A stretch of DNA of 64,000 nucleotides from Mesostigma viride (taxonomy: Eukaryota; Streptophyta; Mesostigmatophyceae; Mesostigmatales; Mesostigmataceae). The stretch lies in assembly GCA_009746045.1 (NCBI GenBank), contig RPFO01000299.1, forward strand, positions 1,603,307-1,667,306, read 5' to 3'. Every line of letters starts with the position of its first letter. The first letter of the stretch is position 1. Under the pieces are notes generated by a model. The model ran no database searches. It was given only the letters and a program-made list of their open reading frames with translations, and had not been told where the DNA came from. Shown in pieces: positions 20,590 through 28,945 of this stretch. A program made the translations under genes and the position numbers.

Positions 20590-20790
20590 CTGGCCATCAA
20601 CCTAAAATGCCCTCGTGAATAAGGGCCATGCAAAGTAGCGACGAACAAAATCAGACAACTGGCCGTCAAAACAAAAATGCCCTTGGTGTCGTGAATAAGG
20701 GCCATTAAGGAGCAATTAACAGATCAGCCCCATCAAATGCTAACACTGTCCATCAACACAAAAATGCCCTTGCAAAGAAGGGCCATAAAA
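20590..20790. repeat. three imperfect tandem repeats, each with a GCCCTT...AAGGGC hairpin
   Basis: Units begin near 20,590, 20,660 and 20,745. Each has CTGGCCATCAA-like sequence, then AAAATGCCCTT, a short loop and AAGGGCCAT, able to fold into a 7-8 bp stem. Spacing is about 70-85 bp. They lie after the ATPase stop codon and before the copia LTR. They could be transcription terminators, a replication feature or a miniature repeat. No coding frame covers them. Confidence 0.7.
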
Positions 20791-20803
20791 CAGCAAACGA
20801 GAG

Positions 20804-21327
20804 TGTCTGAGGTTATGCCCACCTCTTGCCGTGTATTTATGCTAGGTAGTCTAGCCGTGTGCTATTCCAACTTATCGCATCACATTTTATATAGTGGCGA
20901 GTGAGATATTTAGTGCCGATGGTCCTATTCCGGCACTGAGCGTGCAATATGTGTGGCGATAGTTAGAGTGGCCGTACCTATGTCCACGTCATGATGCGCC
21001 TGCACCTGTGCGCACTACTTTCTAGAATGTGCACCGTATGCATGCATTCGACACCACTAGTGATGCTGACCTGTCATTTGTGCCAGCCGTTAGATTGTCG
21101 CCAAGGGTAGTGCCGACCCCATGCCACCGTGCATGATTTTAGGGTTGGCAACTCCACGAACTCTCTCCTTTTCCTTGCTAGCAAGTGACAATGTAGCAAT
21201 TTAGGCTAATGGCTGCCCGATGGCAAGGGCAATGCCATAGCCGTGCTGCCAATATGCGTTAATTAATTCTAATGAATTACGTCAATTATCATGTTGACCA
21301 AGTAACGCATTATACATATTTTAAACA
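20804..21327 (+). repeat. probable 5' LTR of a truncated copia element (left edge estimated)
   Basis: Sequence upstream of a primer-binding site ends in ...TTAAACA at 21,327, consistent with a CA-ending LTR. The left edge is set tentatively at a TGTCTGAGG word, because no second LTR remains for comparison. No gene is visible in the interval. Confidence 0.4.
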
Positions 21328-21340
21328 TGGTATCGGAGGA
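21328..21340 (+). other. copia-type primer binding site
   Basis: TGGTATCGGAGGA directly follows the LTR end. It closely resembles the usual Ty1/copia site complementary to the initiator methionine tRNA 3' end (TGGTATCAGAGC). Confidence 0.6.
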
Positions 21341-21346
21341 ATCTTC

Positions 21347-23248
21347 ATGAGCTCCAAGAAGACCACCAAGAAACCCAGCCCAGCTACAAGCTCCATGGCA
21401 AGCGACGTCGACTACACTCCTATGCTGAATGTGTGCTCCAAGATGGTGCTGAAATTCGATGGCACAAGCCTACGTGGCTGGGAGGAGACCAAGACATCTC
21501 TTGAGGGTTTCTGTTCCTTCTATGAGGTTAAGGACGTCCTGCTGGGCACCAGGCAGGACCGCAAGGCTGACCAAGCTGTTGGCCTTGTCATCTCAGCTGC
21601 ACTTGTGGGAGAAGCGAGGCGCATCCTATCGCTCGTGCCAGACCAATCTGGCAGCAAGCTCTACAAGACGCTGAGGGAGGTCTACGAGCAACAAAAGCTC
21701 ACCAAGAGTCACCGCATGGACCTCAGGATTCAGCTTCACCGGCTGCAAATGAAGCCTGGGGAGACCATGGGGCAGTATATCCTACGTGGATTGCTGCTGC
21801 TGGCGGACTACCGTGCGGTGGGAGGCGTCATGAGCGACCAAGATTTTGCGGCTATCCTCAAGAGCGGCCTGCCTGACCGATATCGCCCTGCCCTGATTTC
21901 AGCGCACTTCAAAGAGGAGGACAGCTTGGAGGAGGTCAAGGCTGCGCTGCTGGAGGCGGAGGACATGCTGCTGGGAGGACGGCCTTCTCAAGCCACCAAG
22001 GAGGAGCCAGCCCAAGGTCAAGCTTTCCACACTGCCAACAAGGGTGGTGAGAGGAAGCACTGCGCCTACTGCAACAGGAGTGGGCATGCGGAGACCCAGT
22101 GCTGGCAAAAGAACTCGCAGCTCAAGCCACGAAGCAAGAATCAAGGACGGCGGGGCAACCAGCGCAGGAGGGGCAATCAAGCGACCAAGAAGGAGACCTC
22201 ACCTGGCGGAAGCGTGGCCAACAACACCCAGGAGGCCGCGGAGCTGCCGGAGGGCTTCGTCTTCACCACCATCGCCGAGTCGGCGCCGTCGCAGGAGGCT
22301 GCTGCACTCACGCAGTATAGCCCCAAGCCCCCTGCCTGGGTTCTGGACTCCGCTGCAAGCAGCCACATGTCCCCATGCCGCACTGACTTTGTGTCCCTCA
22401 CCCCCACCACTAGGAACATCGTCGGATCAGGAGGACGTCTTCGCGCGACGGGAGTTGGCACGATTCGGCTCAAACTGCCCAACCAGCATGTGCACCTGAA
22501 TGGTGCGCTCTTCGTGCCCGGCTTGAGCGCCCGACTGCTATCAGCTGGGCAGCTCGCCAAGGACGGCCACAAAGTCGACCTCACCGAGCAGACAGTGGTG
22601 CTGGACAACGAGACGCACAAGATTGCGCTGCAGAACAACATCTACGTGTTACCTGCGGAGCGCGACGAGGCGGCAATGGCTGCCACGGCCATCGAGCGGC
22701 CGGCGAGCCTGCTCTGGCACTGGCGTCTTGGGCATGCTGGCGAAGATCGGATCAAGAGGCTGGCCGCCATTCCGGAGTCTAACCTTTTTTCGAGGCGCCT
22801 GTCATCGCCTGGCTGCCCATCCTGCCCTGCTGGCTTCATCAAGAGGCGCTCATTTTCGCCTGGACAGCTCCGATCGACTGTTCCCCGAGCCAAGCTTCAC
22901 AGCGACATTCTCGGGCCGATGCAGCCAGCAATTGGAGGCGCCCGCTACATGCTCGGCTTCACCGACGATGCTACCCGCTGGCGATGGTGCTTTCCGCTTC
23001 GACACAAGGACGAGGCTGTTGACGCCCTACAGCAGCTGCTCGCGCGCGAAATTCGCCCCTTCTACAACGGTTCGATTCTTCTCCGGACCGACAACGACGC
23101 AGTCTTCACTGGGCAGGCGTGGCGGGCCGTCTGCGCTGAACACCGAGTGCACCAGGAGTTCTCCAGCCCCTACACTCCTGAGCAGAACGGAGTGGCGGAG
23201 CGGCTGTGGGGTCTGGCCATGGGCATGACACTCAACTGCCTACCCTGA
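21347..23248 (+). pseudogene. Ty1/copia gag-protease-integrase, 3'-truncated
   Basis: Starts at the ATG 19 bp after the primer-binding site. In order it has a UBN2-like gag, a CCHC zinc knuckle (CAYCNRSGHAETQC), the protease site (Asp-Ser-Ala-Ala-Ser-Ser-His-Met; the usual Asp-Ser-Gly here has Ala for Gly), the GAG-pre-integrase motif (Leu-Trp-His-x-Arg-Leu-Gly-His) and the integrase core with its catalytic Asp in LHSDILGP, the second in RTDND and Glu in QNGVAERL. The frame then ends after Met-Gly-Met-Thr-Leu, and reverse transcriptase, RNase H and the 3' LTR are absent. The domain order is standard for copia, unlike the complete element at 31,267. The viral gene at 23,386 follows about 140 bp later. 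Confidence 0.9.
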
Positions 23249-23385
23249 CGAGCGTTTGATTCGATTACCGTCTCCACCGCGTTCATAATCCTATCTTCTA
23301 CCGCGCGGCTGCCACGCTCTGATTCTCTGGACATCGAGTATGCACGGCTTGCTGTGACGGGGGCCTTCGGACGTGACATAGTATA

Positions 23386-23886
23386 ATGTGGAATCTCGTA
23401 TTAAGTACGACCGAAAACAATGATGCGACCCTTAACGGCCCCAACTGCGTCGTCATCTCTCAAGATGCCCTGGACTGTGTTACTTTTAATGCGATGGGCA
23501 AACAATGGTGCCATGCCGAGCTGGAGTATAAAGTTGGAGGGAAGATGGAACTCTACGACATATTCAAGCCACTGTCCATTAAGACGCCCTTGTCCGTTGG
23601 CGTGTACTTTGCCAACCCCGCAAAGGGCAAAAACCACTTGGCCAGCAAGGTGCTGTCCCGTCAAATCAACGGGGACGTGTTGTTGATAAAGACATATGAC
23701 GATGGCGAAAACCCCACCGAGGTGAAGACGATCACGCCGGACGAGTTCAGTATGGCCATTCATCTACCCTGTGACGTGTGGGTGGAGCACTTTTGCCAAG
23801 AGACACCCAGACAATGCACAGTTGTGTGCAGGGGGTGCGGGAAGCCATACTATTCGACAGCGGGGGAAGAACTGTGCAAATGTTAG
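23386..23886 (+). CDS. unknown protein with C-terminal zinc-ribbon-like cysteines
   Basis: 166 residues. The last 30 include Cys-Thr-Val-Val-Cys-Arg-Gly-Cys-Gly and a terminal Cys-Lys-Cys, suggesting a metal site. The ATG overlaps a GTATAATG word, so the TATA-like box lies at the start codon itself. The truncated copia element ends just upstream and may have removed the natural promoter. No family recognised. Confidence 0.6.
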   Translation: MWNLVLSTTENNDATLNGPNCVVISQDALDCVTFNAMGKQWCHAELEYKVGGKMELYDIFKPLSIKTPLSVGVYFANPAKGKNHLASKVLSRQINGDVLLIKTYDDGENPTEVKTITPDEFSMAIHLPCDVWVEHFCQETPRQCTVVCRGCGKPYYSTAGEELCKC

Positions 23887-23929
23887 TCGGTTATGCGCTG
23901 GTTGACCGTAATTTATTATTGATGTAATG

Positions 23930-23935
23930 GTATAC
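23930..23935 (+). promoter_or_regulatory. GTATAC box before the 23,941 gene
   Basis: GTATAC ends 5 bp before the ATG, after the AT-rich TTTATTATTGATG stretch. Confidence 0.4.
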
Positions 23936-23940
23936 AAGCC

Positions 23941-24159
23941 ATGATCAATCCACGTTCCTTTCCCCACAGCGAGCCAAACAACAACAATTCACGCGCTGTC
24001 AAGGCAGGTGTGAGCGTCGTGACGGTTGCGGCTCTGGTAGCAGTGGCTGTAGGTATCTATCTCATTTGGAACCGCTCGTCCTCCTCCAGCTCTCGGTCCA
24101 CACCAGTGGGCCCAACCATGTACGGTAGCGGGGCTGCGGGTGATATGCTGCTGGGTTGA
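23941..24159 (+). CDS. small single-pass membrane protein
   Basis: 72 residues. A polar Asn-rich N-terminus, one hydrophobic segment at about residues 23-44 (Gly-Val-Ser-Val-Val-Thr-Val-Ala-Ala-Leu-Val-Ala-Val-Ala-Val-Gly) and a Ser-rich C-terminus. It belongs to the set of short virion-type membrane proteins in this window. It converges with the gene at 24,168-24,824 with only 8 bp between stop codons. Confidence 0.65.
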   Translation: MINPRSFPHSEPNNNNSRAVKAGVSVVTVAALVAVAVGIYLIWNRSSSSSSRSTPVGPTMYGSGAAGDMLLG

Positions 24160-24167
24160 CCTAGTCT

Positions 24168-24824
24168 CTAAGCACTTTCAGCCTCGCCCAAACAAATCTC
24201 CGTCTTGGTGGCAATGTCCTCTTGGATGCCACCCAACTGACCCTGTTCACCAGCGTGTCGCGTCTCCTGGATACGCTTGTCATTGAAATGCTTCACCCTC
24301 TCTCGCTCGCTGTGGTAGCTGTCCATGATCTTGGCCATCCTGTCATCTACGTACTCGTGCTTAATCTCTCCCCTGATGTCATCTGGCAAGGGGAGGACCA
24401 GCCAATTGTACATGGCGACCACGAAAATGTCGAAGTTGGGGTCGTGCTTCATTAGCTCCTTTGCGTGCTCGGAAGCCTTGTCAGTGGTGTCAAACACCCC
24501 TCGCAGCTTGAGAGCCATGTGGTTGCTCTGGGGGGGCACGACCACGCTGACCACGGCGTAGTTCTGTCCGTGCACGTGCAGATGGTGTGGGTCGGCCTTC
24601 GCCTCCTGCGATGGCTTCGTGGGCGCAGAAGGGTGGGCCGACTTGTCTAGCGATGCGTCAAAAGGGCTCTTTTGTTCGGCGGAGGCGTCGTTGCTTGTGG
24701 CTGGTTCGCGGTTCTCGACCCACGATGGCATTGCGCCCGTGGATTGGAAGGACGCGTGCTCTTCCTCTGTCAAGAGGATGGGAGCGCCCACGCCCATGTT
24801 CACGAACTTGCCACGACCCTCCAT
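24168..24824 (-). CDS. conserved giant-virus virion-type protein (DUF5832-like)
   Basis: 218 residues. The first 85 are polar and low complexity. Then 'NYAVVSVVVPPQSNHMALKLRGVFDT' leads to Ala-x2-His-Ala-x-Glu-Leu, Asp-Pro-Asn-Phe-Asp-Ile-Phe-Val-Val and a Trp/Leu-Pro-Leu-Pro segment. This layout matches, from memory, a family of giant-virus proteins carrying the label DUF5832 (unverified), found in virions of several groups. The C-terminus is a charged helix. Its start lies about 38 bp from the start of neither neighbour: the gene at 24,863-25,378 is read in the same direction upstream. Confidence 0.65.
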   Translation of the reverse strand: MEGRGKFVNMGVGAPILLTEEEHASFQSTGAMPSWVENREPATSNDASAEQKSPFDASLDKSAHPSAPTKPSQEAKADPHHLHVHGQNYAVVSVVVPPQSNHMALKLRGVFDTTDKASEHAKELMKHDPNFDIFVVAMYNWLVLPLPDDIRGEIKHEYVDDRMAKIMDSYHSERERVKHFNDKRIQETRHAGEQGQLGGIQEDIATKTEICLGEAESA

Positions 24825-24862
24825 GTTCCTTTCCTATACCACGCCAAAAATTGTGAGCCGTT

Positions 24863-25378
24863 TTAAGCGAACTCGCCAAGGATGTTTGATCCGTCCAAGT
24901 AATCGGTGCACGCGCTCCGGTTGTAGGAGGTGTAGGATGGGTGAGGGATCACGGCGTTGTCAGGCTGCTCGTCTCCCAGGAACACGCGTGCATACCGCTC
25001 GTAGTCTGGCAAGTTTGAGTACACGCTGTTCTGTTTGCCCAGTCGGTTCGCCACGTCGCGGTTGATGGAGCCTACCAGGTCCCAAATGCCGCCGTAATCC
25101 TTTTTCTGCACCAACACTCGCTCCATGAACGTGGCATCTCCTCGCATGCTGTACACGGATCGCGCCGTCTGCGCCACCTCTTGCGCTGGCACGTCCACGC
25201 CCCATGAAGCCCGCACACTGTCCTGGATGCGCGCAATGTTGTCAATGCCCATCACCTCGTGGTACACGGGGTACACGTCGGCTGCAAACGCGCTGTCCCC
25301 AGGTCTGGTGGGTGTAAGGGACACGCCTCCGTACAAATTGTTGAGGTTGCTGAGGGGTACGTTCTGAATGGGATACAT
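24863..25378 (-). CDS. unknown virion-type protein, 171 residues
   Basis: Starts at ATG 25,378, with TATTATACCC-type sequence just upstream on the minus strand. The protein is Tyr-, Asp- and Ser-rich, with no membrane segment and no motif I recognise. It is divergent from the resolvase gene, with a 30-bp AT-rich spacer that must hold both promoters. It lies 38 bp upstream of the DUF5832-like gene on the same strand, so the two may be co-transcribed. Confidence 0.65.
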   Translation of the reverse strand: MYPIQNVPLSNLNNLYGGVSLTPTRPGDSAFAADVYPVYHEVMGIDNIARIQDSVRASWGVDVPAQEVAQTARSVYSMRGDATFMERVLVQKKDYGGIWDLVGSINRDVANRLGKQNSVYSNLPDYERYARVFLGDEQPDNAVIPHPSYTSYNRSACTDYLDGSNILGEFA

Positions 25379-25389
25379 ATTATAGTAGG

Positions 25390-25395
25390 GTATAA
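25390..25395 (+). promoter_or_regulatory. GTATAA box in a divergent promoter
   Basis: The 30-bp spacer 25,379-25,408 between two divergent starts is almost all A/T and contains GTATAATATATAAT towards the resolvase and TACTATAATATG towards the opposite gene. Confidence 0.45.
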
Positions 25396-25408
25396 TATAT
25401 AATTGGCA

Positions 25409-26020
25409 ATGATTGTGCTGAGTTTTGACGTGGGCATCACGAACCTAGCGTATTGCGTGGTGAAATTGAGCGATGGACCAGGGAACGAAAATGCGAGTGG
25501 TGTACCGTTCGAGATATTGGGGTGGGAAGTGATCGACCTGAACGCGCGCACGCTAGACGAGGCGTGCAGACACCTGCCCCCGGAGTTGTACAAGCGCATC
25601 GACGTGCTGGGGTGCGCAGACAAGGTAGTGATTGAGAGACAAACAAAGACCAGTGTGAAGATGAAGGTGATGAGCCACGCCATACAGGTGTTTTTTGAGA
25701 CCCATCTCATCCACGCCCCCCCTTGCTCGCCATTGTTGAGGCCCATGGCAATTCAGTTCTCTTCTCCCTTGAAGAAATTGAAGATATACTCAGGCCCCGA
25801 GATCAATTGCTCGATCCAAAACTCTTATCGCAGGAACAAGAGGGTAGCCATTGAGCAGACGCTGCAGATACTGGAGAAGTATCCGGTGTACATGAAGTAT
25901 TTCCACTCTCTTCCCAAAAAGGACGATGCCGCTGATGCACTACTCCACGCCCTTGTTGCGCTGTATGAACACTGGTCAAAGCAGTCTGCCGTCGCTGCAA
26001 AAACTGTTGTTGACCTGTGA
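25409..26020 (+). CDS. A22R: A22/RuvC-type Holliday junction resolvase
   Basis: 203 residues from the ATG at 25,409. It has the RNase H-fold nuclease pattern of poxvirus A22 relatives: Asp in the first strand (LSFDVGITNLAYCVV), Glu after the third strand (VVIERQ), and the C-terminal Lys-Lys-Asp-Asp-Ala-Ala-Asp-Ala-Leu motif carrying the last catalytic acids. Such enzymes cut branched DNA to resolve replication concatemers before packaging, which fits the nearby exonuclease and packaging ATPase. The length is normal for the family and the frame is intact. Confidence 0.9.
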   Translation: MIVLSFDVGITNLAYCVVKLSDGPGNENASGVPFEILGWEVIDLNARTLDEACRHLPPELYKRIDVLGCADKVVIERQTKTSVKMKVMSHAIQVFFETHLIHAPPCSPLLRPMAIQFSSPLKKLKIYSGPEINCSIQNSYRRNKRVAIEQTLQILEKYPVYMKYFHSLPKKDDAADALLHALVALYEHWSKQSAVAAKTVVDL

Positions 26021-26057
26021 GGTGCGTTCATCCATATGCAAATATAGAGAGGCGATA

Positions 26058-26063
26058 GTATAT
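26058..26063 (+). promoter_or_regulatory. GTATAT box before the exonuclease gene
   Basis: GTATAT ends 8 bp before the ATG, a variant of the GTATA[AC] element. Confidence 0.35.
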
Positions 26064-26071
26064 CGGCTGCC

Positions 26072-26959
26072 ATGGAGGAGTCGAGTGGCGAGTTGCACCC
26101 GGCGGTGGCGGAGTTGTTGAAGATGACAACGGCGCCTCAGAAGTCGCCTGAATGGTACGCAATACGGAACCGCATGTTGACAGCGTCTGACGTGGCCGCC
26201 GCTATCGGAGAGAACCCCTATGAAACTACCACCAAGCTTCTGAGGAAAAAGCTAGGTGACAACAGGTGCGTGTTTCAAGGGAATGTAGCGACACGGCACG
26301 GCAACATCAACGAGGAAATTGCTGCCAACGAGTACGTCAAGCGCACGGGTAAAAGGTGCTTTGAGTTCGGCCTGATATCGCACCCTCTGCACTCGTGGCT
26401 GGGAGGGAGCCCTGACCGTGTCACGGCAGATGGTGTGCTTGTTGAGATCAAGTGTCCCTTAAAGAGGGAGATCAAGCACGAGATACCATCCTACTATGTG
26501 CCCCAGGTGCAGGTGTTGATGGAGATATTGAACCTGGACGTGTGCCATTTTGTACAGTTCAGGCCCGCGTCCACGTGGGCGGAGATGGAATACGACCAAC
26601 TGGAAATCAAACGTGATCGCAACTGGTTTCGTCAAAAGCTCCCCCTCATGCAAAAGTTCAGGGACGACTGGGTAGAAGCGATGGACAATGGGGGCCTGGA
26701 GTACCTGAAAACAAAAGGCCTCTTCTACGCGTCCTCCTCGTCGGGTGACGACGACGATGAGCAACGGAGAAATGGAAAACGAAGAAGAGTGGTGGAAGTG
26801 ACTATCGACACGTGCTATCCCTTCGTAGAGAAGCCAGATGCGCGTACTTTGCCGCGCCCCTCTTCACCCGAGGTGGTCATGACGCAAATGAAAACCATTG
26901 ATTGTGATGCAGAAGTCGATTTGAACAATATGGAGCAATTTAGTTTCATTTCAAAGTAG
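26072..26959 (+). CDS. YqaJ-type viral recombinase/exonuclease
   Basis: 295 residues. The N-terminus has the family opening (SPEWYAIRNRMLTASDVAAAIGENPY). RHG...E with Glu-Tyr...Thr-Gly follows, and the catalytic GGSPDRV...GVLVEIKCP carries Asp and Glu-x-Lys of the lambda-exonuclease/PD-(D/E)xK fold. Ser-Tyr-Tyr-x-Pro-Gln-Val-Gln completes it. Such enzymes resect DNA 5'-3' for single-strand annealing recombination and are common in large DNA viruses. The last 80 residues are acidic then basic and not part of the fold. It follows the resolvase by 51 bp on the same strand; both act on recombining DNA. Confidence 0.9.
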   Translation: MEESSGELHPAVAELLKMTTAPQKSPEWYAIRNRMLTASDVAAAIGENPYETTTKLLRKKLGDNRCVFQGNVATRHGNINEEIAANEYVKRTGKRCFEFGLISHPLHSWLGGSPDRVTADGVLVEIKCPLKREIKHEIPSYYVPQVQVLMEILNLDVCHFVQFRPASTWAEMEYDQLEIKRDRNWFRQKLPLMQKFRDDWVEAMDNGGLEYLKTKGLFYASSSSGDDDDEQRRNGKRRRVVEVTIDTCYPFVEKPDARTLPRPSSPEVVMTQMKTIDCDAEVDLNNMEQFSFISK

Positions 26960-26967
26960 TTTACAGT

Positions 26968-27204
26968 TTATTGGTACATCCTCGAATTTGCGACCACAAA
27001 GTCCTCAAATGCGGCCAATGTCACGTTTTGCAAGAGGGGGTACCCGCAAGACTCGCATTGATGTTTCATGGACAAGTACAGGTTTAGGATCTCATCCCTG
27101 TACATGGACTGGAAATGGTCCGGCAATTCCTGCAGCGGGCGGGAGCAGCACCACTCGCACCCGTCGCAATCCTCAGTGGGGCAGGCAGTGAGTTGAGAGC
27201 CCAT
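26968..27204 (-). CDS. small cysteine-rich, zinc-binding-type protein
   Basis: 78 residues with two Cys clusters: Cys-x4-Cys-x2-Cys-x2-Cys-Cys near the N-terminus and Cys-x2-Cys-Gly later, enough for one or two metal sites. It converges with the exonuclease gene with 8 bp between stop codons. No family recognised. Confidence 0.55.
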   Translation of the reverse strand: MGSQLTACPTEDCDGCEWCCSRPLQELPDHFQSMYRDEILNLYLSMKHQCESCGYPLLQNVTLAAFEDFVVANSRMYQ

Positions 27205-27263
27205 GGCTACTTGGTAGAAGGGGCTCGTGTTTATTGTTATGCATTGAATTTTTACCGACGTTT

Positions 27264-27464
27264 CTAAGCGCGTCCTCGAAGCATCATGACAGGGATATAC
27301 AAGCTAACCACAAGTGCCGCGAGCCAAAACGGCATCAGGGTTTGCCTAGGTCCCAGTCCAAACTTCACGGGGCGTCCATCATCCTCGAACATGCAGCGAG
27401 GCTTCCATTTAATGAGGATGTAGGACACGATCACGTATATCGGGATGGCGTGCAATAGAAGCAT
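27264..27464 (-). CDS. small two-pass membrane protein
   Basis: 66 residues. Residues 1-18 (Leu-Leu-Leu-His-Ala-Ile-Pro-Ile-Tyr-Val-Ile-Val) and 42-62 (Leu-Met-Pro-Phe-Trp-Leu-Ala-Ala-Leu-Val-Val) are hydrophobic, joined by a basic loop. Hairpin membrane proteins of this size are typical virion membrane components; nothing more can be said. Confidence 0.55.
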   Translation of the reverse strand: MLLLHAIPIYVIVSYILIKWKPRCMFEDDGRPVKFGLGPRQTLMPFWLAALVVSLYIPVMMLRGRA

Positions 27465-27499
27465 TCTCGTACAGTATGGATTGATAAATTAAATTGTCA

Positions 27500-28297
27500 C
27501 TATTTTTTCTCCATAATACGAACCGCATCCGGCGCTTCGCTGTCTCTTCTCACTCTCACATTTACACGCTCATGAGGCTCAAAAGGTGACATCCCCTCTT
27601 TATCATCAACCATGCTTTTGTACCGCTTTACAATATATGATGGGATGGCCGGCCCCCGCGACACAAGATTGTCCAGCATGAGCCTGCAAATCTGAATGAA
27701 CTCGAACGGATTCTGTCTGTGTGCCCTGGGCTTAGTAAGCTCAGAATCTATTTCTCTGAAGAAAGCCGAAAACTTGTGTGCGGCCTGTTTGTGGCGCTCC
27801 GCCCGCTTGGAGAACTGCATGAAGTTTTGTACACTTGTGAGCGCAGACACGGTAATGCTGACAATCCCAATGGCCAAGGACATGGTTGGCGAACTGCAAT
27901 CGTTCAACTTGGACAACGAACTTGTGCCTGCGACGGCAGACAGGATTATGGAAGGGATACCGATGGCATTGAACCACACCGCATTGTGGGCTGCCGCCAT
28001 TTCATGCATGTTGCGGAACCCCACGCCCTTTTGGCCCCATCCATACACCAGCTCCTCCATGTCTCTCGTCCAGTAGTGTTCTTTTGCTGCAGATTCAGAC
28101 GAGTCACTGCTAGTCTCGTCGCGGATGATATACTTGTAGATGTTCACATCGTGCGCATTATGCAAGTTGTGTGTCGGTTTAAGCATGTCATACTTGGGCG
28201 AGGAGGCTGGAGTCGCCTCAATCTCTTTGCAGTCGGTAGCCACTTTTAAAGAGGTCAAATGAGATGATAAAGGATGTGTTTCTAGTTTTCCAGCCAT
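27500..28297 (-). CDS. SLATT-domain two-transmembrane protein
   Basis: 265 residues from the ATG at 28,297. After a polar N-terminus come Trp-x3-Met-Glu-Glu-Leu-Val-x2-Trp, then two membrane segments (Ile-Gly-Ile-Pro-Ser-Ile-Ile-Leu-Ser-Ala-Val-Ala-Gly-Thr and Leu-Ala-Ile-Gly-Ile-Val-Ser-Ile-Thr-Val), an Ala-Glu-Arg-His-Lys-x-Ala-Ala-His motif with a following helix, and a C-terminal Pro-x-Ile-Pro. This is the layout of SLATT proteins, known as bacterial membrane effectors associated with nucleotide sensors and also found in giant viruses. A pore role is known for the family only as a prediction. It is followed downstream by the cobalamin adenosyltransferase? No: that gene lies upstream, 21 bp away on the same strand. 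Confidence 0.75.
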   Translation of the reverse strand: MAGKLETHPLSSHLTSLKVATDCKEIEATPASSPKYDMLKPTHNLHNAHDVNIYKYIIRDETSSDSSESAAKEHYWTRDMEELVYGWGQKGVGFRNMHEMAAAHNAVWFNAIGIPSIILSAVAGTSSLSKLNDCSSPTMSLAIGIVSITVSALTSVQNFMQFSKRAERHKQAAHKFSAFFREIDSELTKPRAHRQNPFEFIQICRLMLDNLVSRGPAIPSYIVKRYKSMVDDKEGMSPFEPHERVNVRVRRDSEAPDAVRIMEKK

Positions 28298-28318
28298 TGT
28301 ACAATTATTCACAGATAT

Positions 28319-28870
28319 TTAACTCAATTGAGACCTTTTGGAATAAACCACCGGCTCGTTGTCTTGATAGGTCCGTGCAGCCATGAAGAAGAAGTCAGAC
28401 AAACGGTTCACAAATCGTAGCAGACCGGCATCCGCGCGTCCGGAGGCATAAACCTCTCGTTCTGCCCGCCGGCACACGGTCCTGCACATGTGCAGTTGGG
28501 ATGCCAGCATACCGTTGCCGCCAGGTAGTACAAAGTTCCGTAGAACCGGCAGATTCCGTTCGTAACCGTCAATTTTAGATTCCAAGATCTGAACCGCCTC
28601 GTCAGCACAGGTGAACTTCAGGAGGGTGTCGGATCTTTCCAACGGGGCAGCAAGTGCAGTGCCGGCGTCCAAGATCCTGCACTGGATGTACTGCAAAATA
28701 TCCACGAGATCTGCTGACTCACCCGCCTGACTCACGGCCAGTCCCACGGATGCATTGAGCTCGTCCAGCGTCCCGAGGGCGGCAAAGAGAGGGTCGCTTT
28801 TCGGGAGCTTCTCACCGCCTCCTATGGCGGACGTGAGGCCTGCGTCGCCCGCTTTCGTGTAGATCCGCAT
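28319..28870 (-). CDS. pduO: PduO-type ATP:cob(I)alamin adenosyltransferase
   Basis: 183 residues from the ATG at 28,870. All hallmarks of the PduO/MMAB family are visible: the N-terminal ATP-binding motif (IYTKAGDAGLTSAIGGG), Lys-Ser-Asp-Pro-x-Phe-x-Ala-x-Gly-Thr-Leu-Asp-Glu-Leu-Asn, the Phe-Val-Leu-Pro-Gly-Gly loop, Arg-Thr-Val-Cys-Arg-Arg-Ala-Glu-Arg-Glu with the cobalamin-facing Arg/Glu, and the final Val-Asn-Arg-Leu-Ser-Asp-Phe-Phe-Phe helix. The length is normal and the frame intact. The enzyme transfers the 5'-deoxyadenosyl group of ATP to cob(I)alamin, making adenosylcobalamin, the cofactor of the class II ribonucleotide reductase at 47,572. It shares a divergent 75-bp promoter region with the primase. 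Confidence 0.92.
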   Translation of the reverse strand: MRIYTKAGDAGLTSAIGGGEKLPKSDPLFAALGTLDELNASVGLAVSQAGESADLVDILQYIQCRILDAGTALAAPLERSDTLLKFTCADEAVQILESKIDGYERNLPVLRNFVLPGGNGMLASQLHMCRTVCRRAEREVYASGRADAGLLRFVNRLSDFFFMAARTYQDNEPVVYSKRSQLS

Positions 28871-28945
28871 GAAATCGTTAACGGTTGCTGAGAAATTTTG
28901 CGTGACGAAATCGCACGGATGGGCGCGAATTGTGGGGTCCAGTAA

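Noticed and set aside
20590-20790. CRISPR array
   Set aside because: Only three diverged units with internal hairpins, unequal spacing and no cas genes; the context is eukaryotic viral.
24258-25205. Plus-strand frames opposite the DUF5832-like gene and its neighbour
   Set aside because: Shadow frames with Arg/His/Val-rich composition and no promoter box.
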